Shown: positions 8,676 to 15,897, numbered from the stretch's first letter. The stretch: DNA of 15,897 bases from DATBFU01 sp046735265 (GCA_046735265.1 JBKPSZ010000061.1:1-15897); one strand, 5' to 3'. The notes: generated from the letters alone by a model not told the origin. Program-made: numbers and translations.

Positions 8676-10556
8676 TCACTTGCCCCCCTCGACCATTCCC
8701 TCGATCCGGTAGCGGATCGGGGCCACCTCGGACGGATCCGTGAACTGGAGCTTCAGAACGACCGGTGAAGTCTGGGCGCCGGGTGCCAGCGCCTCGAGGT
8801 TGCCGAGCGCCTTGGAGAAGTCGAAGCTCGCCCCCTCGCCCCGCTTCCCGTTTTCGGCGTTCACGACATAGGTGGGCGGGTACGGGTACTTGAAGATGTC
8901 GGGATCATCCAGGTCGAACCCGACGATCTCGAGCGTGATCGGCGGGTAGATCGGCTGCTTCGACATGTTCGTCAGGCGGATCGGGATCTCCGCCTCCTTC
9001 GCGGCGCCGTCGTATCGCGAGGGATCGAACACGAGCTCCACCATCGAATCGAGCGAGGTCTTCACGCGCGGCGCAGAAGACTTGGCGGGCGCGGAGGCCG
9101 AAGCCGCCGCGGCGGCCGCGGGACCGCCGGGCTTCTCCTTCGGGGGCAGCACGACCGAAATGCTGGTGGTGTAGATCTGAAACGTTCCGCTCCGGGCGTC
9201 GGACCAGAAGGGATGGAAGACGCCGTCCTTGTCGGCGGCCAGCCCCATGTAGTCGCCTCCGCTCTTCCAACGGCTCGCGGCGGAGACGAGGGCCAGGTAG
9301 GGAGTCTCCTTGTGGCGTCCCGCCAGCACGCCGAACGTCATGTTCCCGGCCCCGCCCGGACTCGAAGCGGCCGAGGAAACCTGCACCGGAGGAAGGAAGG
9401 TCTTGCCTCCGTCCACCGACGCCGTGAAGTACTGGTGATACTGCGAGCCGTCCCGGGCGCCGCGCGTGTCGAAGAAGGTCACGCCGACGATCCCGTCCTT
9501 GTTGACGGCGACGACGGGCTGGTACTGATAGGCGTCTTCGGGAGCGCTCGGGTCCAGGACCACCGGCGGAGACCAGGTAATCCCCCGGTCCTCGGAGCGC
9601 GTAAAGAGCACGCGCGTCCGGCCGTGACGGGCGTCGGGCCACGCCGCGTACATCCGATCCCGATATTCCTTGGACCGATAGTCCGCGGCGAGCGAAGGCA
9701 TCCCGCCGTACTGCTTCCCGACCTTGTCGTCGAAGTCGAACCACATCGTCTGGATCTTGCGAGGCTTGCCGAAAGAGATCCCTCCGTCGTTCGAGAGCAC
9801 CATCCAGGCGTTGCTCGAGGCCTTGCCCGTGGTCTTGACCTTGTCGGGCAGGAAGTCGAAGTCCACATAGGGAAGGACGAGCGTTCCGTCGGAGAGCACC
9901 ATCGGACTGACTTCGTTCAAGCCAATGGTTCCGCCGCCATTGGCCGCATCGACCGGCCCGATCCAGGTCTTGCCGTCGTCCTCCGAGCGGAAGATCCCGA
10001 TGACGTACTGCGGATACGGGCCGTAGAGGACGCCGATGTAGATGCGTCCCGCGTACTTGCCCGTCGTGTGGTCGACGATGATCTGTTCGTGGTCGTAGGA
10101 GTAGCCGAGGTCGGCCGCCTTCCCCCACGTCATCCCCCCGTCTTCCGAGCGGTACACGTAGAGGCCGGCGCGCGTGCGTCCCGAGTCGTCCTTGATGAAC
10201 GCGAGCCCGCTGAAGATCGCCGTGCCGTTTGGCGTGAAGGCCGCGTACGGATCGGCGCTCCCCCACTGGACCTGCTCGGGGAACTCCGTCGCCTTCCAGG
10301 TCGTCCCGCCGTCGAGCGTCGCGTACGCCCGGTTCGCGGTGCCCCCCTCCGGTCGCGTGTAGGTGATCGCGCCGCCCACCAGGTTCTTCGCGTTTTTCGG
10401 GTTCGCGGCGACGACGAGCTCGACGTGCGGAAAATCTCCGTCCCGCGAGGCGAGCATGTTGGGTCCGACGACGATCCTCGGCGCCTCCGCCGCGCCGGCG
10501 GCCGCCGCTGCCGCGAGCAGAAGGAGAGCCGACGCGACTCGCGGGTGGATGTTCAC
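8676..10556 (-). CDS. Secreted six-Asp-box beta-propeller protein B (sialidase-like)
   Basis: Predicted 626-residue exported protein. The GTG at 10556 overlaps the TGA of gene C by four bases (GTGA), has AGGAGG seven bases upstream, and begins a signal peptide (MNIHPRVASALLLLAAAAAA). The frame is open far upstream, but that part is antisense-quality sequence inside gene C. Six Asp boxes lie near residues 82, 137, 190, 257, 320 and 381 (TLDGGTTW, SEDGGMTW, SEDDGKTW, SNDGGISF, SEDRGITW, SVDGGKTF), with the same order and spacing as A, C and D. Shared motifs are SRDGDFPH, DHEQIIVD (about 155), QPVVAVNKDG, and GGDYMGLAAD with GVFHPFW (about 435). An Ala/Ser/Pro linker (about 470-500) precedes the C-terminal module (FDPSRYD, NGKRGEGASFD, LAPGAQT). 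It is the closest relative of A, so the pair looks like a tandem duplication. The biochemical role is unknown; sialidase is the conventional family label only. Confidence 0.93.
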   Translation of the reverse strand: MNIHPRVASALLLLAAAAAAGAAEAPRIVVGPNMLASRDGDFPHVELVVAANPKNAKNLVGGAITYTRPEGGTANRAYATLDGGTTWKATEFPEQVQWGSADPYAAFTPNGTAIFSGLAFIKDDSGRTRAGLYVYRSEDGGMTWGKAADLGYSYDHEQIIVDHTTGKYAGRIYIGVLYGPYPQYVIGIFRSEDDGKTWIGPVDAANGGGTIGLNEVSPMVLSDGTLVLPYVDFDFLPDKVKTTGKASSNAWMVLSNDGGISFGKPRKIQTMWFDFDDKVGKQYGGMPSLAADYRSKEYRDRMYAAWPDARHGRTRVLFTRSEDRGITWSPPVVLDPSAPEDAYQYQPVVAVNKDGIVGVTFFDTRGARDGSQYHQYFTASVDGGKTFLPPVQVSSAASSPGGAGNMTFGVLAGRHKETPYLALVSAASRWKSGGDYMGLAADKDGVFHPFWSDARSGTFQIYTTSISVVLPPKEKPGGPAAAAAASASAPAKSSAPRVKTSLDSMVELVFDPSRYDGAAKEAEIPIRLTNMSKQPIYPPITLEIVGFDLDDPDIFKYPYPPTYVVNAENGKRGEGASFDFSKALGNLEALAPGAQTSPVVLKLQFTDPSEVAPIRYRIEGMVEGGK

Positions 10557-12403
10557 TTCTTCTCCTCCTTTTTCGCGACGTTCCCGCGGATCTCCGTTCC
10601 GAGGTAGAAGTCGGTCTGGACCGCCGATTCGGCCTGGAGGCGCCAGACGATCGCGTCGGTGACCTGATCGGGCTCGAGCGCGTCGAGGCCCCCGAGCGCC
10701 TTCGAGTAGTCGTAAGTGGCGCCGATGCCCCGCTTGCCGTTGGCGGAATTCAGGAACGTCGGCGCGTTGACGGGCTCGCCGGACTTGATCGTGTAAGGGT
10801 GAGCGACCTCTTTGATTTCGACGGTGAACGGCGGATAGAGCGTTTCCTTCGACTCGTTCTTCAGCCGGACCGGCATCCGCACCTCGCGCGTCGCCATGTC
10901 GTACTGGGTCGGATCGAAGGACAGCGTGACGCGGTCCGAAACGACCGCCGCCTCGATCGCCGGCGGCTTGGCGGGCGGCTCGGTCGCCACCCGGATCCGC
11001 GCGGTGGACAGCTGATAAGCCCCGGTTCGCCCGTCGGGCCAGAACGGGTGGAAGACCCCGTCGGAGTCCGCGGTCATTCCGAGGTAGTCGCCCCCCTGAG
11101 CCCAGCGCGAGATGCCGGAGAGCGTATAGATGACGACGAACCCGCGGTCCTTGCGGACCATCGGTCCCGGGCGCAGATTCCCCGCTCCGAGCGGTTTGGA
11201 GACCTGGCTCGAAACGCGCACCTTCGGCTGGAACGTCTCGCCGCCGTCGAGCGACGCGGCGAAGTAGGCGTTCGACTGATCGCGCTTCGGGAAGCCCTCG
11301 GTGCTCAAAAAGAAGACGCCCACGACGCCGTCGGGATTGACGGCGACGACCGGCAGGTACTCCGAGGCGTCGGCGGACGCCGAAGCGTCTACGGGATGCG
11401 GCTTGCTCCACGTCGCGCCCCGATCGGAGGAGCTGCTCAGGAGAAGCCGGAACCGCCCGCCGTCGAGGTAGGTCCACGCGGCGTAGATCCGGTCGCGGAA
11501 CTTGCCTCCGGGATCGACACCGAAGACGGGACCCGAGATGCCGTCGATTCGCCCGCTCTTCTGCTGGTCCCGCATCGCCTTCACGCCGCCGAAGTAGACG
11601 TCGGCGATCGGCCGCTTCGGGGAGAACGTGACCCCGCCGTCGGTCGAGATCGAGAAGATGGCCTTCCAGCTGGAGGCCTCCTTCTCCTTGGCGTAGTTGG
11701 GGTACTCCATCATCGGGATGAAGAGCGCTCCGTCGGAGAGCACGAGCGGGTTGTAGGCGGCGAGCCCCCGGCCGTCCCCTTTGGCGACCTCGACCGGTCC
11801 AATGAACGAGCGCCCGTCGTCGGTCGAGCGGAAGAGGACGACGCGACGGCGCATGATCAGGTCTTCGATTTCCTTCGAGCCCTTCTCGTCGGTCTCGTCG
11901 GTGATGTACACGCGTCCCGCGAAAGGGCCGCTCGTGTAGTCGGTCACGAGCATTTCGTGGTCGTGGCCCTTCCCGAGCGGGATGGCTTTGCTCCAGGTCT
12001 TTCCGCCGTCTTCCGACCGATAGAAGTTCATGCCCTCGGAGAGGCCGAGGAAGTAGGCAGTCCCGCCGATCCCGAATCCGGTCTGCGGATCGCCGCCCCC
12101 GTCCGCGAGCTCCTCGGGCAGAGTCACGTCGGTCCAGCTCGACCCGCCGTCGAACGAAACGTACGGTTTGTTGAGCGGGCTTCCGTCCGGCCGGCCCATC
12201 ACGATCGAGGCTCCGAGCAGGTTCTTGGGGTTCCTCGGGTTCGCCGAGACCATCGTCTCGCAGTGCGCGATGTCGCCGTCGCGCGAGGCGAGGATGTTCG
12301 GCCCGATGACGATCCGCGGCGCGGTGGCGGCGTCCGGAGACGCCGGCGCGACCGGGACGGCGGCGGCGGCGGCGAGGGCGAGCAGACCGGTTCGGATTCT
12401 CAT
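10553..12403 (-). CDS. Secreted six-Asp-box beta-propeller protein C (sialidase-like)
   Basis: Predicted 616-residue exported protein, first of the three tandem paralogues. The ATG at 12403 has GGGAGGA five bases upstream (12409-12415) and begins a signal peptide (MRIRTGLLALAAAAAVPVAP). Six Asp boxes lie near residues 83, 131, 195, 254, 325 and 385 (SFDGGSSW, SEDGGKTW, STDDGRSF, STDGGVTF, SSDRGATW, SLDGGETF). Shared motifs are SRDGDIAH, GGDPQTGF, DHEMLVTD (about 148), and GGDYLGMTAD with GVFHPFW (about 438). The linker is short (EPPAKPPA). The C-terminal module has FDPTQYD, NGKRGIGATYD and a final Lys/Glu tail (KKEEKK) whose codons carry the ribosome binding site of gene B. C differs from A and B by a charged segment near residue 175 (DETDEKGSKEIEDL). 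It is the first gene after the 155-bp gap and so may lie near an operon promoter, although I recognise no convincing -35/-10 pair. Confidence 0.93.
   Translation of the reverse strand: MRIRTGLLALAAAAAVPVAPASPDAATAPRIVIGPNILASRDGDIAHCETMVSANPRNPKNLLGASIVMGRPDGSPLNKPYVSFDGGSSWTDVTLPEELADGGGDPQTGFGIGGTAYFLGLSEGMNFYRSEDGGKTWSKAIPLGKGHDHEMLVTDYTSGPFAGRVYITDETDEKGSKEIEDLIMRRRVVLFRSTDDGRSFIGPVEVAKGDGRGLAAYNPLVLSDGALFIPMMEYPNYAKEKEASSWKAIFSISTDGGVTFSPKRPIADVYFGGVKAMRDQQKSGRIDGISGPVFGVDPGGKFRDRIYAAWTYLDGGRFRLLLSSSSDRGATWSKPHPVDASASADASEYLPVVAVNPDGVVGVFFLSTEGFPKRDQSNAYFAASLDGGETFQPKVRVSSQVSKPLGAGNLRPGPMVRKDRGFVVIYTLSGISRWAQGGDYLGMTADSDGVFHPFWPDGRTGAYQLSTARIRVATEPPAKPPAIEAAVVSDRVTLSFDPTQYDMATREVRMPVRLKNESKETLYPPFTVEIKEVAHPYTIKSGEPVNAPTFLNSANGKRGIGATYDYSKALGGLDALEPDQVTDAIVWRLQAESAVQTDFYLGTEIRGNVAKKEEKK
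10564..10569 (-). promoter_or_regulatory. Ribosome binding site of gene B inside the 3' end of gene C
   Basis: The minus strand reads AGGAGG, a 7-base spacer, then GTG at 10556. The motif is part of the Lys/Glu codons at the C-terminus of gene C, so one stretch of RNA serves both as code and as initiation site. It supports the GTG start with the 4-base stop/start overlap. Confidence 0.85.
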
Positions 12404-12471
12404 GGCGTTCCTCCCGGTTTGGTCAGGGTGGTCTCGTATGGGGCGCGCGAGTGCTCGTGGAAGAGCCGTCG

Positions 12472-12504
12472 GTCCCGGCGGCGGTTCTCGCTCCCCGCCG
12501 GGAC
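12472..12504. repeat. 10-bp GC-rich inverted repeat in the S8 / gene C intergenic gap
   Basis: The arms GTCCCGGCGG (12472-12481) and CCGCCGGGAC (12495-12504) are perfect inverted repeats around a 13-base loop. They lie inside the 155-bp gap between the S8 peptidase stop (12559) and the gene C start (12403). The RNA would form a strong hairpin. There is no T run after it on the minus strand, so it is not a standard intrinsic terminator. It could be a U-less terminator, an mRNA-stabilising element, a regulator site, or chance. The rest of the gap shows no convincing ORF or promoter. Confidence 0.6.
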
Positions 12505-12558
12505 GGACTCTGCGGGCTCGAGGGGACTAAGCACGCGAAGGAACCGACGACCGTCCGA

Positions 12559-15500
12559 TCATCGCCGACCTCCCCCCGCGGCGGCGGCACGCGGGAACCA
12601 GACTTCGGCCGATCCGAGCGGAATCCGCGCCGTCTCTCCGGTGCCGAACGGACCGAGCTGCTTCGTGACGTCGGGCGACGTCGCAACCACGCGGGCGGCG
12701 AGCTCGCGCGGCGGATCCGGAACCGCGGCGGCCCAGGCCGCCGCTTTGGCCGACCAGGCCGCCGACGGCGCGCGCTCCGCGGGCAGGTCGGCGACCGCGA
12801 CAGCGCCGAGACCCGGTTGCGAGAGGAAGTCCGTGTACTCGTACTCGACGGGACCGCCCGGCGCCGCGAACGCATCCACGACGACCACCCACCGGCCCGC
12901 CTTGGGATTGATGGCCTCGACTTCGCCGCCCGGGCCGACGTCAGCCGCCTTCGCAACGACCGCGCAGGGCGCCGGCGGACGCATCGGAGACTTGGTCCCC
13001 TTCTCCTTCTCCTTCTCCTTCTCAGCCGGCTTCTCCGCGGGCTTCTCCGGCTCCGTGCAGTCCATCAGGTAGACGTCCAGGTCCGCGCGCTCGCTCGCGA
13101 CGTTGCCGACGCGGGCGAGGAGTGACGACGCTCCCTTCGGCACGACGATCTCGTGGACCTGCTGCTGACCCGCGGCAATCGTGGCGCGCTCGCGGCGGGC
13201 GCTGCCAAGATCGACGGTGCTCGCCGCGGCGACCACCTTGCCGAGCCGGTTCTTCACCGAAATCGAGGCGCTCTGCGCGCGCCCCGCCTCGAGCGCCGAC
13301 CGGTCCCCCGCGAACTCGACGTCCAGGCCGACGGCGGTGGCCGTCACGGTGACGGGAGTCGCTTTCAGCGGAAAAGACGCCTCCGGGTCGAAGTTTCGAG
13401 CGACGCGGCTGTTCGACAGGTTGATTTCCCAGACGCCCGGCTGGGGATTCGTGACCGCGCACTTCGGGGACTTCTCGAAGTGCGCGTCGAAGGCGCAGAC
13501 GTACTGCGAGTCCTTGTCGGGACCGATCACCGTCGGATAGATCGCCGGGGACGAGGCGGAGAAGGAGAGCGCCGCGGTGCCAGGCGGCACGTCCACGAAG
13601 AACGGCAGGTCGCCGGGCAGGGGCGGCGTCACCTCCGCCTGGACCGTGTACGCCCCTTCCGGCTTGAGAAGGTACGGCACGACGATCGAGTGGAGCATGC
13701 GATAGGCATGGCCCGGAACGTCGGGGTGGTCGAGCGTCAGCATCGCCGTGTGCGCGCCTTCCCCCTTCGCCGTGATCCGGACGGGCAGAGCGACCGGCGA
13801 CCGGAGCGGGAGGACCACGGAATCGGGGCTCTCGAAAGTCCCGTCGTTTCCGAGCCAGGTAATCGCGAACGTCATGGGAGAGGCGGGGCCCGACTCGCGC
13901 GTGAGCGTGATCGTCCTCTCCCCCTGGTCTCCGGACTTCCACCCCTCGCGTTCGTAGATGCCGATGCCGACGTCCGGCGTCCGCAGGAGTCCGGAGAGCT
14001 TCGTCTTGACCGGGGCCCGGCTCGTGATCACGAGCGGAGGATTCGACTGAAGCTTCCGGAGCAGTTCGTACGCAGGCCCGACCTGGATCAGGCCGTTGCC
14101 CTGTTCGTGGGCGGCGAGGTTCTGGATGTGGCGCGCGCTTCCCGTCAGCGCGGCCTTCAGCCGCACGGCGTCGTACGGAACGCCGGTCTGCTTGGCGGCG
14201 CTGACGACGAGCGCCGCCGCGCCCGCCGCCATCGGAGTCGCCGTCGACGTCCCGCCGTCCACCGAGTAGCCGGGCGGCAGTGTGTAGAGGCCCTTCTGGC
14301 CCGCGCCGTTGCGATAACCGACTTCGGTCCCCATCTGGCCGCTCGGCGCCAGGAGATCGGGCTTCAATCCCCCGTTGCCGCTCGGCCCGTGCGACAGCGC
14401 CCCCCAGTGCAGGTTGTCGTCGTGCTCGGGGACGAAACCATTGTTGACGCGGTAGCTCTCCTTGCTCTGATAACCGCCGACGCTCACGGCGCCGGGCGCG
14501 AGACCGTCTTCCGCCACGAACCCGAAAGCCGGCGCGTTGTCGCCCGGCACGAACATCAGCTTCTTGTATCGGTCGATCAGACGCTGCGCCACGACGCTGA
14601 TCGGGTGCGTCCCGTCCGCCAGCAGGTACGGGATCGAGGCGATCGCGACCGACTGCTCGAGGACGATCAAGTCGACCTGCGGATGCCGGAAGGCGGCGAT
14701 CAATCCTTCGATCAGCCCGTGCGCGTTGCTCACACCGTAGAAGATCGAAACGACGCGGGCGCCCGGCGCGACACCCTGAAGCCGCCCCTTCGGCTCTCGA
14801 TTTCCGACGACCGAGCCCAGAATGGTCGTGCAGTGCTGATAGATCCCGACGTTGATCGAGACGAACTTGTTCTTCTTGTCGGTCTGGACCGCGAACGCCA
14901 CGGTGTCACGGTAGGGAGTCGCCGGATCGTCCTTCCCGAAGATCCCGAATTCGGGACGGCGGACGTAGTCCGTCATCGCCTTCTCGTCGGTGAAGCTCGA
15001 GTCGCGGTTCGTGTCGACCCAGACGTCGTTCGACTTCTCGTCCCACAGCACGCCGAAGAGACCGTCGTCCCCCTTCGGGTTTCCGTTGCGGTCGATGTCT
15101 TGGTCGATGTAGGAGGCGTTCGAGTCCATGTCGAACCGGCGCTCGCTGAAGAAGCCGATGCGATAGGTGCCCTCGCGGGGGACCTGGAACGTCTTGCCGC
15201 CGAAGGACACCGCCCTTCCGCTCGACGTGACGACCTGCTTCATGTCGACCCACTGAGGGTTGATGTCGCCGTCGTCGCGTGGATCGGTGACGTTCAAGTA
15301 GTCGGCGACTTTCGGCACCGACTTGCCGTCGAGCGTGTACGCGGTCTGGAACTCGGGCAGGAGGACGTCGAAGTTCCCGTCGAGAACGGCGATCGTCACG
15401 CCGCGCCCGTCCCACGTCGGATGCGCGCCGCGCATCTCGGACGCCGCGAGGTCCGAAAGCGGGGAGTAGGGGTGCGCTAGCGGATAGTCCGTCAGCGTTG

Positions 15501-15897
15501 GCGGCCAGCCGGGCGTCGGCGGCGTCTCGGGCTTCGCCTCGGGGCCGGGGCCCGGCAAAGCGCTTCGCCCCGGCAGCAGGCGGTTGGGAAACGTGTCGTC
15601 GTAGTCGAGCGTCGCCGATTCGACCGAACGGGATTCGGCGAGCTCGGTGGCCCGGTCGATCGGGACGCGCACGCGCAGATAACCGACTTCGTCGTCGCGG
15701 TAGCGCACGTCGCCTCCGAGACGTTTCGCCTCCGCGGCGACCGAGGAGGCCGCGCCCGGCTTCGCGGCCAGGAGCACGGAGACGTCCTTGCGCCCCTGCG
15801 CCCGTGCGATCGCGAGCGACTGACGGCTGTCCTTGAAGAGGGCGGGTCGCGCGCTCGCCGCCCCGGCGGCCGGAGCCGCGGCGGGAACGGTCGGGAC
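12559..15897 (-). CDS. S8 family (subtilisin-like) serine peptidase with long Asp-His insert and PPC-like C-terminal domain, N-terminus truncated
   Basis: The open frame runs past the right edge with no start, so the first residues are missing; 1112 residues are present (numbered here from the edge). An inhibitor-like prodomain region (about 25-100) precedes the catalytic domain. The triad is Asp173 (VLDGNFD), His355 (YQHCTTILGSVVG) and Ser551 (DGGTSTATPMAAG), with the likely oxyanion Asn454 (PGDNAP) and the typical GVAPGA after the His. The His context is HC rather than the usual HGT, and about 180 residues separate Asp from His, as in tripeptidyl-peptidase-II-like S8 enzymes. The insert includes an acidic segment (DTNRDSSFTDEK). 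After about residue 600 come beta-sandwich regions and a terminal pre-peptidase C-terminal-like domain. This last domain is split by a Lys/Glu/Pro linker between LDVYLMDC and APCAVV. The role is probably extracellular endo- or tripeptidyl cleavage feeding the downstream S9 enzymes. A GTG at 15777 is in frame but would remove part of the prodomain, so I do not use it as the start. Confidence 0.93.
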   Translation of the reverse strand, partial: VPTVPAAAPAAGAASARPALFKDSRQSLAIARAQGRKDVSVLLAAKPGAASSVAAEAKRLGGDVRYRDDEVGYLRVRVPIDRATELAESRSVESATLDYDDTFPNRLLPGRSALPGPGPEAKPETPPTPGWPPTLTDYPLAHPYSPLSDLAASEMRGAHPTWDGRGVTIAVLDGNFDVLLPEFQTAYTLDGKSVPKVADYLNVTDPRDDGDINPQWVDMKQVVTSSGRAVSFGGKTFQVPREGTYRIGFFSERRFDMDSNASYIDQDIDRNGNPKGDDGLFGVLWDEKSNDVWVDTNRDSSFTDEKAMTDYVRRPEFGIFGKDDPATPYRDTVAFAVQTDKKNKFVSINVGIYQHCTTILGSVVGNREPKGRLQGVAPGARVVSIFYGVSNAHGLIEGLIAAFRHPQVDLIVLEQSVAIASIPYLLADGTHPISVVAQRLIDRYKKLMFVPGDNAPAFGFVAEDGLAPGAVSVGGYQSKESYRVNNGFVPEHDDNLHWGALSHGPSGNGGLKPDLLAPSGQMGTEVGYRNGAGQKGLYTLPPGYSVDGGTSTATPMAAGAAALVVSAAKQTGVPYDAVRLKAALTGSARHIQNLAAHEQGNGLIQVGPAYELLRKLQSNPPLVITSRAPVKTKLSGLLRTPDVGIGIYEREGWKSGDQGERTITLTRESGPASPMTFAITWLGNDGTFESPDSVVLPLRSPVALPVRITAKGEGAHTAMLTLDHPDVPGHAYRMLHSIVVPYLLKPEGAYTVQAEVTPPLPGDLPFFVDVPPGTAALSFSASSPAIYPTVIGPDKDSQYVCAFDAHFEKSPKCAVTNPQPGVWEINLSNSRVARNFDPEASFPLKATPVTVTATAVGLDVEFAGDRSALEAGRAQSASISVKNRLGKVVAAASTVDLGSARRERATIAAGQQQVHEIVVPKGASSLLARVGNVASERADLDVYLMDCTEPEKPAEKPAEKEKEKEKGTKSPMRPPAPCAVVAKAADVGPGGEVEAINPKAGRWVVVVDAFAAPGGPVEYEYTDFLSQPGLGAVAVADLPAERAPSAAWSAKAAAWAAAVPDPPRELAARVVATSPDVTKQLGPFGTGETARIPLGSAEVWFPRAAAAGGGRR
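13001..13023. repeat. TTCTCC hexanucleotide tandem repeat coding a Lys-Glu run
   Basis: Almost four copies of TTCTCC lie head to tail inside the S8 peptidase gene. On the minus strand they encode alternating Glu and Lys (EKEKEKEKG). A related KPAEKPAE segment follows on the plus-strand map at about 13024-13048. The 6-base unit preserves frame, so copy-number changes would lengthen or shorten the linker by two residues without breaking the protein. Confidence 0.85.

Noticed and set aside
8635..8679. Start of gene A at the GTG at 8679
   Set aside because: It would give a GTGA overlap like the other junctions, but the ATG at 8634 has a clear GGAGGA and yields a compact signal peptide. Kept only as an alternative.
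10557..11477. N-terminal extension of propeller gene B upstream of 10556
   Set aside because: It overlaps gene C out of frame and is Arg-rich. The GTG at 10556 has a good ribosome site and is followed at once by a signal peptide.
2358..12403. Firm annotation of the four propellers as exo-alpha-sialidases (nanH-like)
   Set aside because: Asp boxes occur in many non-sialidase propellers and I cannot find the FRIP-type motif or the expected arginine triad, so no gene symbol was given.
1..15897. CRISPR arrays, tRNA/rRNA genes, insertion sequences, riboswitches
   Set aside because: No regularly spaced repeats, recognisable RNA gene motifs, transposase genes or long leader regions were seen. The only notable gap is 155 bp.

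Overview
The window is a protein-coding stretch of high-GC DNA (roughly two-thirds G+C by eye, not computed). All seven real genes lie on the minus strand, so transcription runs from position 15897 down towards 1. Each of the six genes whose N-terminus is visible starts with a signal peptide, and the set consists of secreted peptidases and secreted beta-propeller proteins. This fits a Gram-negative heterotroph specialised in macromolecule breakdown. The mix of S9 and S8 peptidases with Asp-box 'sialidase-like' proteins is reminiscent of uncultured Acidobacteriota, but this is inference; no taxonomic marker is present.

Layout in transcription order: (1) 12559-15897, a large S8 (subtilisin-like) peptidase with its N-terminus cut off by the window edge; (2) a 155-bp gap holding a 10-bp GC-rich inverted repeat; (3) three tandem paralogues of a secreted six-Asp-box beta-propeller protein, called C (10553-12403), B (8676-10556) and A (6625-8634) here; (4) an S9 family serine peptidase (4247-6610); (5) a fourth, more divergent propeller paralogue D (2358-4250); (6) a second S9 peptidase (27-2346) that loses its last residues at the left end. 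Gaps among the six downstream genes are -4, 41, 14, -4 and 11 bp, and two junctions are GTGA stop/start overlaps, so these six almost certainly form one operon. The S8 gene may be co-transcribed or separated by the hairpin gap.

The likely joint role is extracellular or periplasmic protein or glycoprotein breakdown: the subtilase cuts large substrates, the S9 enzymes process peptides, and the propeller proteins bind or cleave an unknown ligand. The propellers would usually be labelled exo-alpha-sialidases because of their Asp boxes, but I see no FRIP-type arginine motif. They share other invariant motifs and a common C-terminal beta-sandwich-like module. The order 'propeller + S9' occurs twice (A + S9, D + S9), which suggests a two-gene module.

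The first 26 bases are not genomic. They match the Illumina Nextera (Tn5) adapter, so the true sequence begins at about 27 and the left edge is a contig end. No RNA genes, CRISPR arrays, insertion sequences or origins were recognised. There is no stretch over 300 bases without a gene.
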